Below, piece by piece: positions 42,575 through 51,094 of a stretch of 64,000 nt of DNA. The number at the start of each line of letters is the position of its first letter. The stretch's first letter is position 1. A model generated the notes under the pieces. The model was not told where the DNA came from. It worked only from the letters and a program-made list of their open reading frames with translations, and made no database searches. The stretch is from Marinilongibacter aquaticus (lineage in GTDB: Bacteria; Bacteroidota; Bacteroidia; Cytophagales; Spirosomataceae): assembly GCF_020149935.1 (NCBI RefSeq), contig NZ_CP083757.1:3745501-3809500 (forward strand). The letters are read 5' to 3'. A program made the translations under genes and the position numbers.

Positions 42575-43267
42575 ATGAAATACATCGTGATCGGTCTAGG
42601 AAACTTCGGTTCCACTCTCAGTTCGCGTCTGACGGCATTGGGGCATGAGGTATTTGGTGTAGACAACAGGCTCGATACCGTAGAGCAGTTCAAAGACAAA
42701 ATTACCCATACGATTTGTCTGGATTCTTCGAAACCTTCGGCCTTGCATTCACTGCCCATAAAAGATGCTGACATTGTTGTTGTGGCGATCGGTGAGGATG
42801 TCGGGGCTTCGATTTTGACAACCGCCTTGTTGAAACAACACAATGCCAAAAGAATCATTGGCCGGTCGATCAACCCTTTGCACCAAACGGTTTTGGAATC
42901 CATAGGGGTGGAAACGGTGGTGAATCCGGAGAAAATTGCGGCCGAGCAATTTTCAAAACAACTTGAATTGAGCGAGGTGGTGGAATCGTTCGACTTGTCG
43001 GAAGACACCAGTATTTTGGAGATCGAAGTGCCGAAACGTTATTTGGGCCGTGCGGCTGGCAATATCGATTTTCGGGGCACATACAATCTTAAAATTATTG
43101 GAATAAAAAGATTTGAAACTCGGAAAAACGTATTCGGATTGATGAGCAAACACGCCATCGTTGATATGGACATCGATCCTGAACACGAATTTACCGAGTC
43201 CGATTTGTTGGTTCTGATGGGCAACATGAAGAATTTCCAGAAAATGATCGGTAAAGATTCCGATTGA
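42575..43267 (+). CDS. trkA: TrkA/KtrA potassium channel gating subunit
   Basis: A 230-residue cytoplasmic RCK protein. An N-terminal NAD-binding fold (YIVIGLGNFGSTLSSRLTAL, with a downstream VDN acidic end of the second strand) is followed by a TrkA_C domain (about 140-225; RFETRKNVFGLM, FTESDLLVLMGN). It binds nucleotide and gates the TrkH pore. It is a single RCK unit, so it resembles KtrA rather than the doubled E. coli TrkA. It is in an operon with trkH. Confidence 0.93.
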   Translation: MKYIVIGLGNFGSTLSSRLTALGHEVFGVDNRLDTVEQFKDKITHTICLDSSKPSALHSLPIKDADIVVVAIGEDVGASILTTALLKQHNAKRIIGRSINPLHQTVLESIGVETVVNPEKIAAEQFSKQLELSEVVESFDLSEDTSILEIEVPKRYLGRAAGNIDFRGTYNLKIIGIKRFETRKNVFGLMSKHAIVDMDIDPEHEFTESDLLVLMGNMKNFQKMIGKDSD

Positions 43268-43273
43268 TTTTGT

Positions 43274-44425
43274 TTAATCTTCTCCTTTGAAAACACGGAG
43301 TATGTGTGCAATTGCCCCTTCTGCATGTAATTTTTCGGTTTGATACAAAGTCATTGCAGTGATCTCTTGGGCTCTTTTTTGCATGCCTCTTTCAAATGCT
43401 GAAATGGCTTCATCGAGACTTGTAAAATTAGAATTGCAGAGGCTTTCGGCCAATTCAAAAGCATCTTGCATCGCCATATTTACGCCTTCTCCGGCATAGG
43501 GCGGCATTCTGTGTGCAGCATCTCCGATCATAGTTAATGTGCCCAAAGTAGGCCAAGTTTGGTCAAGCGGAAAATGGTATTGCGGGCGTGGCACAAACCA
43601 AAGTGAATCGCTTTGGAAAAGTTCTTGCCACAGAGGAGACCAAGAGGCGAATGCGGCTTTGAACCACTTTAAAACTTGCTTTTTGTCTCCAAAATCTAGA
43701 CCCGAACTTTCGGTCCAATGTGCAGCCTCACGGCAGCCTGTATAAAAGGATAAGCTGCCATCGCCTTTAGCACTGAGAATAATGGATTGGGTGTTTCCAA
43801 AAGCGAAAAGTTTACCGCCATTCACCAAATCGTAAAGTTGGGGAGCATTTTCTTGTGCATTGTACACGTTCCCTTCCACAATGGTAACTCCCGAATATAG
43901 AGCTTTTGTATCGCTGATATAAGGCCTGATTTTAGAATTGGCTCCATCGGCGGCCACCACAAAATCGGCATAAATGCTTTGTCCGTTTTCGAAATTTAGA
44001 AGCCAGCCTGTGTCTTGTTTTACCAAGGATTGAAAATGGCTATTCCATACCACGGTGCCTGCATCCAGAGCATCCAAAAGGATTTTCCGCAAAGGGCCGC
44101 GATCGATTTCGGGGCGGTCTTCACTGACCGAATCGGGCGAACTGTGTTCGTCGTAGTGCACAAGACCATTTTGATCTAGAACACGGAGTTTGCCGGCATT
44201 CGGCCTGTAATTTTCGTAAAACGCGGAAAGTAAACCCGCCCTTTTCAAGGCTTCGAGGCCAGAGCCAACGTGTAAATCGAGTGTGGCTCCCTGTACTCTG
44301 GCGTTTTTGTCGTAGTCTCTTTCGTATACCTGTACATCCAATCCTTGTTGTTGCAGTAAATTGGCCAAGGTCAGGCCGCCTGGGCCACCACCTATTATGG
44401 CTATTTTTTTATCGTATAATAACAT
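43274..44425 (-). CDS. TetX-like FAD-dependent monooxygenase
   Basis: A 383-residue flavoprotein monooxygenase. IAIIGGGPGGLTLANLLQQQG is the FAD-binding Rossmann motif, VVAADGANSKIR the DG motif, and TMIGDAAHRMPPYAGEGVNM the GD motif. GATLDLHVGSGLEALKRAGLL and RPEIDRGPLRKILLDAL strongly resemble the corresponding parts of Tet(X) tetracycline-inactivating enzymes. Similarity alone does not show resistance; related chromosomal enzymes oxidise other aromatics. An AraC regulator lies 26 bases upstream on the same strand, forming a two-gene operon. No mobile element is nearby. Confidence 0.87.
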   Translation of the reverse strand: MLLYDKKIAIIGGGPGGLTLANLLQQQGLDVQVYERDYDKNARVQGATLDLHVGSGLEALKRAGLLSAFYENYRPNAGKLRVLDQNGLVHYDEHSSPDSVSEDRPEIDRGPLRKILLDALDAGTVVWNSHFQSLVKQDTGWLLNFENGQSIYADFVVAADGANSKIRPYISDTKALYSGVTIVEGNVYNAQENAPQLYDLVNGGKLFAFGNTQSIILSAKGDGSLSFYTGCREAAHWTESSGLDFGDKKQVLKWFKAAFASWSPLWQELFQSDSLWFVPRPQYHFPLDQTWPTLGTLTMIGDAAHRMPPYAGEGVNMAMQDAFELAESLCNSNFTSLDEAISAFERGMQKRAQEITAMTLYQTEKLHAEGAIAHILRVFKGED

Positions 44426-44451
44426 GTCCCTTATTTTTTAATGGGACAAAA

Positions 44452-45213
44452 TTATTTCTCGGAAAGGGTTGAAAATTGTATAAATCGGTCGTTTGTGTTT
44501 TTGTTCAATTTTTTTGGAGAAGCGCCCGCGTATTTTTTGATTTCACGGATAAAGTGGGACTGGTCGGCGAAGGCGGTTTCTAGGAAAAACTTGCCTTCTT
44601 TGATTTGTTTGAAAGAAGCCCTGAACCGTAGGATATTGCAATAGGCTTTTGGCGAAAGGCCAAATTGTGCGTTGAAATAGCGATTGATCTGTCGGGCACT
44701 CCATGCACAATGTGCAGAAAGAGCCTTTACTGTACAATCTCCTTGTTTTTCGTATATATATTCAAACAATCGCTTTTTTCGCGGATCCAAAACTGAGGCG
44801 TCGAAATAGGCAAGAAGCTTCCCTTGTATTTTATTCTGGAAATGCTTGAAATCACGAAGGTCGGTTTTGCTTATACCGAAAGCATTTTCAGGCAATAAAC
44901 TGACGTCGTCGAGCAAATCGGCAATCCCATTTGGAAATAAATATTCAATGGCAGGCAGTTTGAAACTCACCGCGAAAATGTGTGTTTGTGCAGTAAATTG
45001 AGCATGGTTGGCACGGGTTTCAATGCCCGAAACCATGACATGAAAATCTTCGGATGTGGAATAGGAAAAGAATAAATCAACCCGTCCGTCGGGCAATACA
45101 ACAAGTGCCTTATCTTGCTGCAACGGGTTGCTCAACATCCAGAAACTATCGACAAAATCGGATAGCTTGCCAGAAGGTTTGGCAGATTGATATGCGAAGG
45201 CAGGCTCTTCCAC
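44452..45213 (-). CDS. AraC-family transcriptional regulator
   Basis: A 253-residue regulator. The N-terminal half (about 1-140) resembles the DUF6597-type domain with LSDFVDSFWMLSN and VVLPDGRVDLFFSY. The C-terminal AraC helix-turn-helix pair (about 150-250) has LSAHCAWSARQINRYFNAQFGLSPKAYCNILRFR, split over two helices, and FADQSHFIREIKKYAG. The likely start is a GTG at 45213, since no ATG precedes the domain. It probably controls the downstream TetX-like monooxygenase gene, with which it is co-directional, and could respond to the enzyme's substrate. Confidence 0.87.
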   Translation of the reverse strand: MEEPAFAYQSAKPSGKLSDFVDSFWMLSNPLQQDKALVVLPDGRVDLFFSYSTSEDFHVMVSGIETRANHAQFTAQTHIFAVSFKLPAIEYLFPNGIADLLDDVSLLPENAFGISKTDLRDFKHFQNKIQGKLLAYFDASVLDPRKKRLFEYIYEKQGDCTVKALSAHCAWSARQINRYFNAQFGLSPKAYCNILRFRASFKQIKEGKFFLETAFADQSHFIREIKKYAGASPKKLNKNTNDRFIQFSTLSEK

Positions 45214-45266
45214 TGAACGGGCTTATTTTATTTGAAATTAGTAAAATGAACCGAAATACCTTGGCC

Positions 45267-46199
45267 CTAATTCAAATTGATTTCCACGCGTACGGGGATG
45301 CCCTGAGCTTCCAATTGTGCCTTGAATGCCTGCCAATTTTTCTTCGATAAAGAGCCGGCTCGAAAGGAACGCGAATTGAGGTCTTTTGTAATGATTGTGC
45401 AATTGTAAGGCCCTTTATCGTGCGAATAAGTAAAGGCTATTTCTCGGACATCATTTAGGCGAAACACCTTTTTTTGCCAAAAGAACAAGTGGTTTTTGAT
45501 AATTAAGTATTCATCCGATAGACCAAAATAATGCATCATCCAGCCGTAGATTAAGTACAAGATAGGGGTAAGGCCGAAGAGGACAAAAACAGTATCTGTA
45601 TGCCTCATGGGGTTCGCGTAGAACATGAAAATAAAAGCCAACATTATGCCCCAAAAGCTGAGCCCGCGAAAACTGAAAAGCGTAGAGCCTTTGAAATAAT
45701 CGAAAACAATAAAGTGGTCTTTGAGTTCTGTGTGATTTATTGGTTTAACCTTTTGGTAATTAATTGCTTGATTGGTGATGAGTAATGCTTCAAGAAAAGT
45801 CTTGAGTTCTCCAGGTTCCTTGTACATTCTGTCAATGATGAAGCGTTTTTCGCCATTTTTGAATGCAATCTCAGCTCCTTCTGTTTGCCCTTGAATCCAG
45901 CCACTGGCATGCGATTGGCTGCCTGTAAGTTTTAAGTGTTGGATTTCGCTCAAAGGATATTTTCTCTTTCCGAAGGCGATTTGGTGTGAGTCGAGTACGA
46001 TGGGCACAGAAAAAAGGAAGTATTTGTAAAGGCCTATAAAACAAAAACAGAGTAAGCCTAAAGTGATTAAAATGCCCCAAATTAAATGCTTGTCTTCGAT
46101 AGCAATGTTGTAGGATATTACAAGGAGTAGACCACAAAATACGACCATGCCGAAAACGGAAAGGATAAATGTGCTTGTGTTTCTTTTGGAGTGGATCAT
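45267..46199 (-). CDS. Membrane protein with two PH-like cytoplasmic domains
   Basis: A 310-residue integral membrane protein without a named family. Two hydrophobic helices (about 10-65) are followed by a soluble segment resembling a bacterial PH domain (ALDSHQIAFGKRKYPLSEIQHL type). Two more helices (about 175-225) and a second similar soluble segment follow (SDEYLIIKNHLFFWQKKVFRLNDVREIAFTY). The duplicated helix-pair plus beta-domain layout resembles YdbT-like proteins. Function is unknown. It is on the reverse strand upstream of the AraC gene but separated by 53 bases. Confidence 0.75.
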   Translation of the reverse strand: MIHSKRNTSTFILSVFGMVVFCGLLLVISYNIAIEDKHLIWGILITLGLLCFCFIGLYKYFLFSVPIVLDSHQIAFGKRKYPLSEIQHLKLTGSQSHASGWIQGQTEGAEIAFKNGEKRFIIDRMYKEPGELKTFLEALLITNQAINYQKVKPINHTELKDHFIVFDYFKGSTLFSFRGLSFWGIMLAFIFMFYANPMRHTDTVFVLFGLTPILYLIYGWMMHYFGLSDEYLIIKNHLFFWQKKVFRLNDVREIAFTYSHDKGPYNCTIITKDLNSRSFRAGSLSKKNWQAFKAQLEAQGIPVRVEINLN

Positions 46200-46355
46200 G
46201 CCACAAGATAGTATTTTATTCTATAATGGAGTGGGTGGTTTTTTGGGTTCAAAATCTGATTTATTACGGAGAATTGAGGCTTTAACACTTCTTAACAGGC
46301 TTTTTAAACTTCAATTTGAGCTAAGCTGTTAATTTGAAAAAAAGCAGGGAAGCAC

Positions 46356-47570
46356 ATGAAGAAATATATTGGTTTTTGTCTGGCTTTTTTCGGGACTGTT
46401 GCAGCATTTGCTCAGGTTACCGTCAAGCCGAAATTCGAGAAAAGCTCAACGATTAATGTACAGATTGAAAAGGTAGAACTCACCTCGGAATACACTATTT
46501 TTTCGATGGAGTATGTGGGTAAAACCACCAAGGAAATGCTGAAGGAGTATCTCAATGCCAATCCAGAGCTCAAAGAGCAACTGGGACAGATGCCCACCAT
46601 GATGCGGGATATGTATTTGAAAAGAATGATGGAACAGGGTGGGGGACAGTCTTTCATTAGTTTCCAGCCTACCTCTGTTTTACGGAGCCCTTCTGGCGAA
46701 GAATTTAAGTTTATAAAGGCAGAGGATATTCCAGAATCGCCTGAAAAAATGAGTTTGCCAAGTGGCGAAAACCACAATTTCGTGGTCTATTTTGAAAGGC
46801 TGGATACGGGAATTTCAAGGTTTGATTTGATTGAAAACCCGAAAGAAGAAGAAAATGGCACGGAATTTTGGAATTTCTATGGGGTGCAAATAAAGAATCC
46901 CAAGGCGGGCGAAACGAATACAGTTTCGAATTCCGAAGCCGAAAATTTTGTGTTGAATGGGAAAGTCTTTAATGCCCAAACCGATCAACCCATTGCGGCG
47001 AAAATCACCTGCATTCAACAAGGTGGGAAAGCGGCCTTCGATTCGGTAATGACTTCGAGAACAGGTTATTACGAGTTTCTGCTTAATCGCAAAAACTATG
47101 TGTACAAAGTAGAAGCTCAGGGTTTTGAAACTGTTGAACAAGCTTTTGATTTGACAAACTGGAACGGTGAAAGCATTGAACAAAATTTTTATCTCGAACC
47201 GAAAAAGGATGATATCGAAAAAGTGGACGATAAAACTTATCGCTTGAACAAGGTGTATTTTGAAACGGGTAAAGCCAATTTGAAAGAGGCTTCTTTCCCC
47301 GAGCTGAACAATGTAGTAAAGATGTTGAAGGAAAATCCGGAAATGCGGATTCGTGTGGATGGGCATACCGACAACCAAGGCGACAGTGGACTGAATAAAA
47401 TATTGTCTTTGGATCGGGCGAAGAATGTCAGGGATTATCTCATCGGTCAGGGTATTGCAGCAGAACGCATCGAATTTAAAGGTTGGGGTGATACCAAACC
47501 GGTGTTTTCGAACGCCAGTGAAGAGCAACGGAAAAAAAACAGACGAGTCGAGATTGTAATTATAGATTAA
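46356..47570 (+). CDS. OmpA-family outer-membrane protein
   Basis: A 404-residue exported protein. A signal peptide (about 1-20, ending FAQ) is followed by a unique region (about 25-195). A CnaB/carboxypeptidase-like sandwich comes next (about 200-285; LNGKVFNAQTDQPIAAKITC), then a C-terminal OmpA peptidoglycan-binding domain (about 300-404). In the last domain VYFETGKANLKEASFPEL, VDGHTDNQGDSGLN and KNRRVEIVI are diagnostic. It should tether the outer membrane to the cell wall. It lacks the N-terminal barrel of classical OmpA. The gene ends directly at a strong bidirectional terminator. Confidence 0.88.
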   Translation: MKKYIGFCLAFFGTVAAFAQVTVKPKFEKSSTINVQIEKVELTSEYTIFSMEYVGKTTKEMLKEYLNANPELKEQLGQMPTMMRDMYLKRMMEQGGGQSFISFQPTSVLRSPSGEEFKFIKAEDIPESPEKMSLPSGENHNFVVYFERLDTGISRFDLIENPKEEENGTEFWNFYGVQIKNPKAGETNTVSNSEAENFVLNGKVFNAQTDQPIAAKITCIQQGGKAAFDSVMTSRTGYYEFLLNRKNYVYKVEAQGFETVEQAFDLTNWNGESIEQNFYLEPKKDDIEKVDDKTYRLNKVYFETGKANLKEASFPELNNVVKMLKENPEMRIRVDGHTDNQGDSGLNKILSLDRAKNVRDYLIGQGIAAERIEFKGWGDTKPVFSNASEEQRKKNRRVEIVIID

Positions 47571-47571
47571 A

Positions 47572-47601
47572 ACAAAAGGCGTGAAAAATCACGCCTTTTG
47601 T
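47572..47601. terminator. Bidirectional terminator between ompA-like and mscS genes
   Basis: ACAAAAGGCGTGA and its exact complement form a 13-bp stem with a 4-base loop. The A-rich 5' arm and T-rich 3' arm serve both converging genes; it fills the whole gap between their stop codons. Confidence 0.9.
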
Positions 47602-48636
47602 TTATTCCTCTTTTTTCAGGTGCACGGTACGAATCGGGAATGGAATTTCGATATTTTCTTTATTGTATCGCACATGCAAAGCCTTGATGAATTCGTGAGT
47701 AATGAGATATTGGCTGGTAAAATCGCTGCTTCGCAATATTACATTGAAATTGATGCTGCTATCAGCAAAAGAATTATAGCGTATAAAAGGCTCGTGATCA
47801 CGCACAGCTCCATCCACCCTGCCTTGTATTTCTTTCGCCACTTCTATCGTAATACGTTCAACCAAAGCCAGATCCGAATCGTAGGATACGCCCACTCCAA
47901 CCAACACTGAATTTTGCGAATCGGGCAGGATGAAATTTTTGACAATACTGCTCGCCAGTTTGCTATTGGGTACAATAATGATGTGATTGCCCAAAGCACG
48001 AACCGTGGTATTTCGCCAGGCAATATCTTCTACAAAACCTTCATCGCCATTTTCAAGCTTTACGTAGTCGCCCGGTTTTAGCTTTTTGGCCGCCAACATT
48101 TGTAGGCCCGCAAAGAGATTACTTAGTGTATCTTGAAGAGCCAAGGCCACGGCCAAGCCACCCACGCCCAAAGCTGCAAGAGCGGGGGCAATGTCGATTT
48201 TCAGATAGCGTAAAATGAAGAGTAAGCCCACAACAAACACGCCGCCACTTACGAGATTCGAGAAAATGGAGGTATTGGGCAGATTTTTGCCTAACCGCAA
48301 CAAGTATACGCGGGCAATTTCATTAATCAAATAAGAACTTGCCCAAGTAATGCAGACTATCGTGAAAACCACAATGGCCTTTTTTATGTCGCTTTTGTAT
48401 TCAAAGAACAAATCGCTGTAATGGAAGGCTAGCCAAACGCCAATTATCCAGAAAATGGGCACTACTATCTTTTCTGCGGAAGAGACAAAGGTGTCGTCAA
48501 TGTTGTTTTCGGTGCGTTCGGCGTGTTTTCTAAAGATCGGAAAGACTAAAGCTTTAAACAATCGGCCTAAAATCCATCCGGCCGGAAGAGCCACAATCCA
48601 CAAGAGAATGTCGATGGCTAATTGGTGTTCGGTCAT
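47602..48636 (-). CDS. Small-conductance mechanosensitive channel (MscS family)
   Basis: A 344-residue MscS-type channel. Four hydrophobic helices precede the pore-lining TM3-like segment APALAALGVGGLAVALALQDTLSNLFAG (split), which has the Gly/Ala packing pattern of the family. The beta domain follows, with PGDYVKLENGDEGFVEDIAWRNT and HIIIVPNSKLASSIVKNF. It opens under membrane tension to release solutes on hypo-osmotic shock. Its ATG is 3 bases after the otsAB stop, so trehalose synthesis and the channel are probably co-expressed. Confidence 0.93.
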   Translation of the reverse strand: MTEHQLAIDILLWIVALPAGWILGRLFKALVFPIFRKHAERTENNIDDTFVSSAEKIVVPIFWIIGVWLAFHYSDLFFEYKSDIKKAIVVFTIVCITWASSYLINEIARVYLLRLGKNLPNTSIFSNLVSGGVFVVGLLFILRYLKIDIAPALAALGVGGLAVALALQDTLSNLFAGLQMLAAKKLKPGDYVKLENGDEGFVEDIAWRNTTVRALGNHIIIVPNSKLASSIVKNFILPDSQNSVLVGVGVSYDSDLALVERITIEVAKEIQGRVDGAVRDHEPFIRYNSFADSSINFNVILRSSDFTSQYLITHEFIKALHVRYNKENIEIPFPIRTVHLKKEE

Positions 48637-48639
48637 AAA

Positions 48640-50847
48640 TCAGTTGATCAGGTTTTCGAAAAAGGGCAAGACCTCCGCAATGTGCGTAAAATAATATTTG
48701 GCTTCGGTGTTTTCTGTACCGACCTTGATGGTGTAGGCCACGCTGTTCAAGGCCCTGAACATGTCTTCGTCCGTACGGTCATCGCCAATGGTTAACACAA
48801 AATCGGCCCGATGGGTTTCGTACAATTCAAGAGCCGCACTGCCCTTGTCAACGCCCGTCATGCGTACTTCCACTACTTTGTTTCCGTCTATCACCTGCAG
48901 GGGCATATTGTTATTGATTACCCGGTAAAGTGAATCGATCAGTTCTCTGGAGCGTAGAAAACCCAAGTCTTTGTCGGCGTTTCGATAATGCCAAGCGAGG
49001 GCAAAGCTTTTTTCTTCGATAAAGGATTTGGCACAACGGTGCGTCACCAGTTTCATTTGATGATGGATCTCCTGTCGCCATTCGGGATTGAATATTTTTT
49101 CGGTCATTTTCCAATCCTCGCCTTTTAGCCTTTTGGCGGCACCGTGTTCGGTCACCAAATTGATGGGCAGATGTCCGAGCCATTCGCTTAAAGTTCCTTT
49201 GTCTCGCCCGCTGATTACGGTCACGATATTTTTGGGATCAGCCGTTAGGTTTTCTAAGACATGGAGCACCCTTTCATTGGGGCGGGCCATATGCGGTTGT
49301 TGCTGAAAAGGCATCAATGTGCCGTCGTAATCCAAGAAAAACATCCTCTTTTTGGCGTTGGCATAGGCATTTTGAATTTCTGTTTTTACCTGGGGGCCAA
49401 CTTCTCTGATTTTCCGGTTTTCCTGGAGGGTTTTGATTTGGTTCAATTGTGTCATAAAATCGTGGGCCCACATTTGTACATCGTAGGTGCGTATACGCTC
49501 CTGCATGATTTCCATGTTTCTGCTTTGTACCATTATGGGCAATGTCAATGCTCTTTTTATTCCAGTGGCTATTTCGTCCAAATCGGTTGGATTGATCAAA
49601 ATGGCTTCGCCCAATTCGGCGGCCGAGCCGGCCATTTCACTCAAAATCAATACACCTTTTTGGTCTTTTCTGCTCGCAAGAAATTCTTTGGAAACCAAGT
49701 TCATACCGTCGCGGACGGGCGTGATCAAAGCGACATCACATCCAGTATACGAAGCACAGAGTTCGTCGAAATCCAAAGAACGGTATTGGTAAACCACAGG
49801 TTGCCAACCCATTTTCCCGAATCGACCGTTTATTTTTCCTACAAGCTCGTCCAATCGGCGTTTGTTTTCACTGTACCTTTTGATGACATCTCTTGAGGGT
49901 ACAACCACCAAATTGAAGGTCACTTTTTCATGCCATTCGGGGTTTTGCTCAAGAAAACGTTCGAACCCGATCAGGCGGTTGGGAATCCCTTTGGTGTAAT
50001 CGAGGCGATCGACCGAAAAGATTGTTTTCACGCCGGGCATAAGGTTCTTCATCTCTCGGCGTATTTTCCGCACCTCGGGCTTGTCATAAGATTTGTTGAA
50101 CAGATGATAATCTATACTGATCGGGAATAAATCCGAGCGTATTGGGCGGTCTTCGGTTTGGATGATTCTTCTTTTGCTCTCGTAACCCAACAACATGCGT
50201 ACCGATTTTTGGAAATGCAATACATAGTCGTTGGTATGGAAGCCCACCAAGTCAGCTCCGAGCATGCCTTGCAGTATTTGCTCCCGCCATTCGCGTGGCA
50301 GCATCCTGAAAATCTCGAAAGACGGGAAAGGGATATGCAAGAAAAAGCCGATCGTGGCATTGGGCAGTTTACGCCGCAACATTTGCGGAAGCAAAAGCAA
50401 TTGATAATCGTGCACCCAAATGACGTCTCCTTCTTGATATTCGGCCACGATACTTTTTGCAAAGAGCTCGTTTACCTTGTGGTAAGCCTTAAAATCTTCG
50501 TGATCGTATTTTGTAAAAGTTGGGAAATAATGAAAGTGCGGCCAGAGGGTAGAGTTTGAAAATCCCGAATAGTGCTTTTCTTTCAGGGTTTTGGGTATGA
50601 AAATGGGTTTTATACCCGATGCTTTTTCGGGTTGCTGCTCGGCAGCAGCTTTCCATTCTTTTGCGTTGAAGTCGGCGTTGCCAAACCACAGCATTTGGCT
50701 GTAGCTTCCTCCCGAGCTTTCCATATAGCTTTTTAAAGCCGAGACCAGACCACCGCTGCTCATGTGAAACCTGAACTCACCCTCGGTGTTTTCCAGTTGA
50801 TAGGGCAGTCTGTTCGATACAATGAGTAGTCTTTTTCCTTTTGACAT
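48640..50847 (-). CDS. otsAB: Bifunctional trehalose-6-phosphate synthase/phosphatase
   Basis: A 735-residue fusion. The GT20 synthase domain (about 1-470) has LLIVSNRLPYQLEN, GGLVSALKS, WVHDYQLLLLPQML and DGMNLVSKEFLA, joining UDP-glucose and glucose 6-phosphate. The HAD phosphatase domain (about 505-730) has FLDYDGTLMPF with the nucleophile Asp, VISGRDKGTLSEWL and LTIGDDRTDEDMF. Together they make trehalose, a compatible solute. The ATG at 50847 starts the synthase; an earlier in-frame start adds 37 unlikely residues. The mscS-type gene follows after 3 bases. Confidence 0.94.
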   Translation of the reverse strand: MSKGKRLLIVSNRLPYQLENTEGEFRFHMSSGGLVSALKSYMESSGGSYSQMLWFGNADFNAKEWKAAAEQQPEKASGIKPIFIPKTLKEKHYSGFSNSTLWPHFHYFPTFTKYDHEDFKAYHKVNELFAKSIVAEYQEGDVIWVHDYQLLLLPQMLRRKLPNATIGFFLHIPFPSFEIFRMLPREWREQILQGMLGADLVGFHTNDYVLHFQKSVRMLLGYESKRRIIQTEDRPIRSDLFPISIDYHLFNKSYDKPEVRKIRREMKNLMPGVKTIFSVDRLDYTKGIPNRLIGFERFLEQNPEWHEKVTFNLVVVPSRDVIKRYSENKRRLDELVGKINGRFGKMGWQPVVYQYRSLDFDELCASYTGCDVALITPVRDGMNLVSKEFLASRKDQKGVLILSEMAGSAAELGEAILINPTDLDEIATGIKRALTLPIMVQSRNMEIMQERIRTYDVQMWAHDFMTQLNQIKTLQENRKIREVGPQVKTEIQNAYANAKKRMFFLDYDGTLMPFQQQPHMARPNERVLHVLENLTADPKNIVTVISGRDKGTLSEWLGHLPINLVTEHGAAKRLKGEDWKMTEKIFNPEWRQEIHHQMKLVTHRCAKSFIEEKSFALAWHYRNADKDLGFLRSRELIDSLYRVINNNMPLQVIDGNKVVEVRMTGVDKGSAALELYETHRADFVLTIGDDRTDEDMFRALNSVAYTIKVGTENTEAKYYFTHIAEVLPFFENLIN

Positions 50848-51094
50848 AATGTTCGTTTTATAAAAAATAAATGTGCGGTTAGCGATTAGCAAAGATGAAT
50901 TTTCGGGCGAACAATTGGAATAGTACAAAAAAATGTTCGAGGCCTGAAAATGAATCATCGATTTCCTTTAAGATAGGCATTTCGCCCACGAATCGCAAGC
51001 CCGAAAAAACTCGAATAGGCGGTTGGAACGGGCACAATTGCCCATCCTGCATGCATGAATGAAGGAGAATTAGATGCTTAGGCAAGCGGCTGTT

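Noticed and set aside
46815-47528. 237-codon reverse frame inside the OmpA-family gene
   Set aside because: Antisense to the well-supported OmpA domain.
51030-51043. GGGCA-CAAT-TGCCC inverted repeat after radA
   Set aside because: Only 5 bp of stem and no T-run on either strand, so not supported as a terminator.
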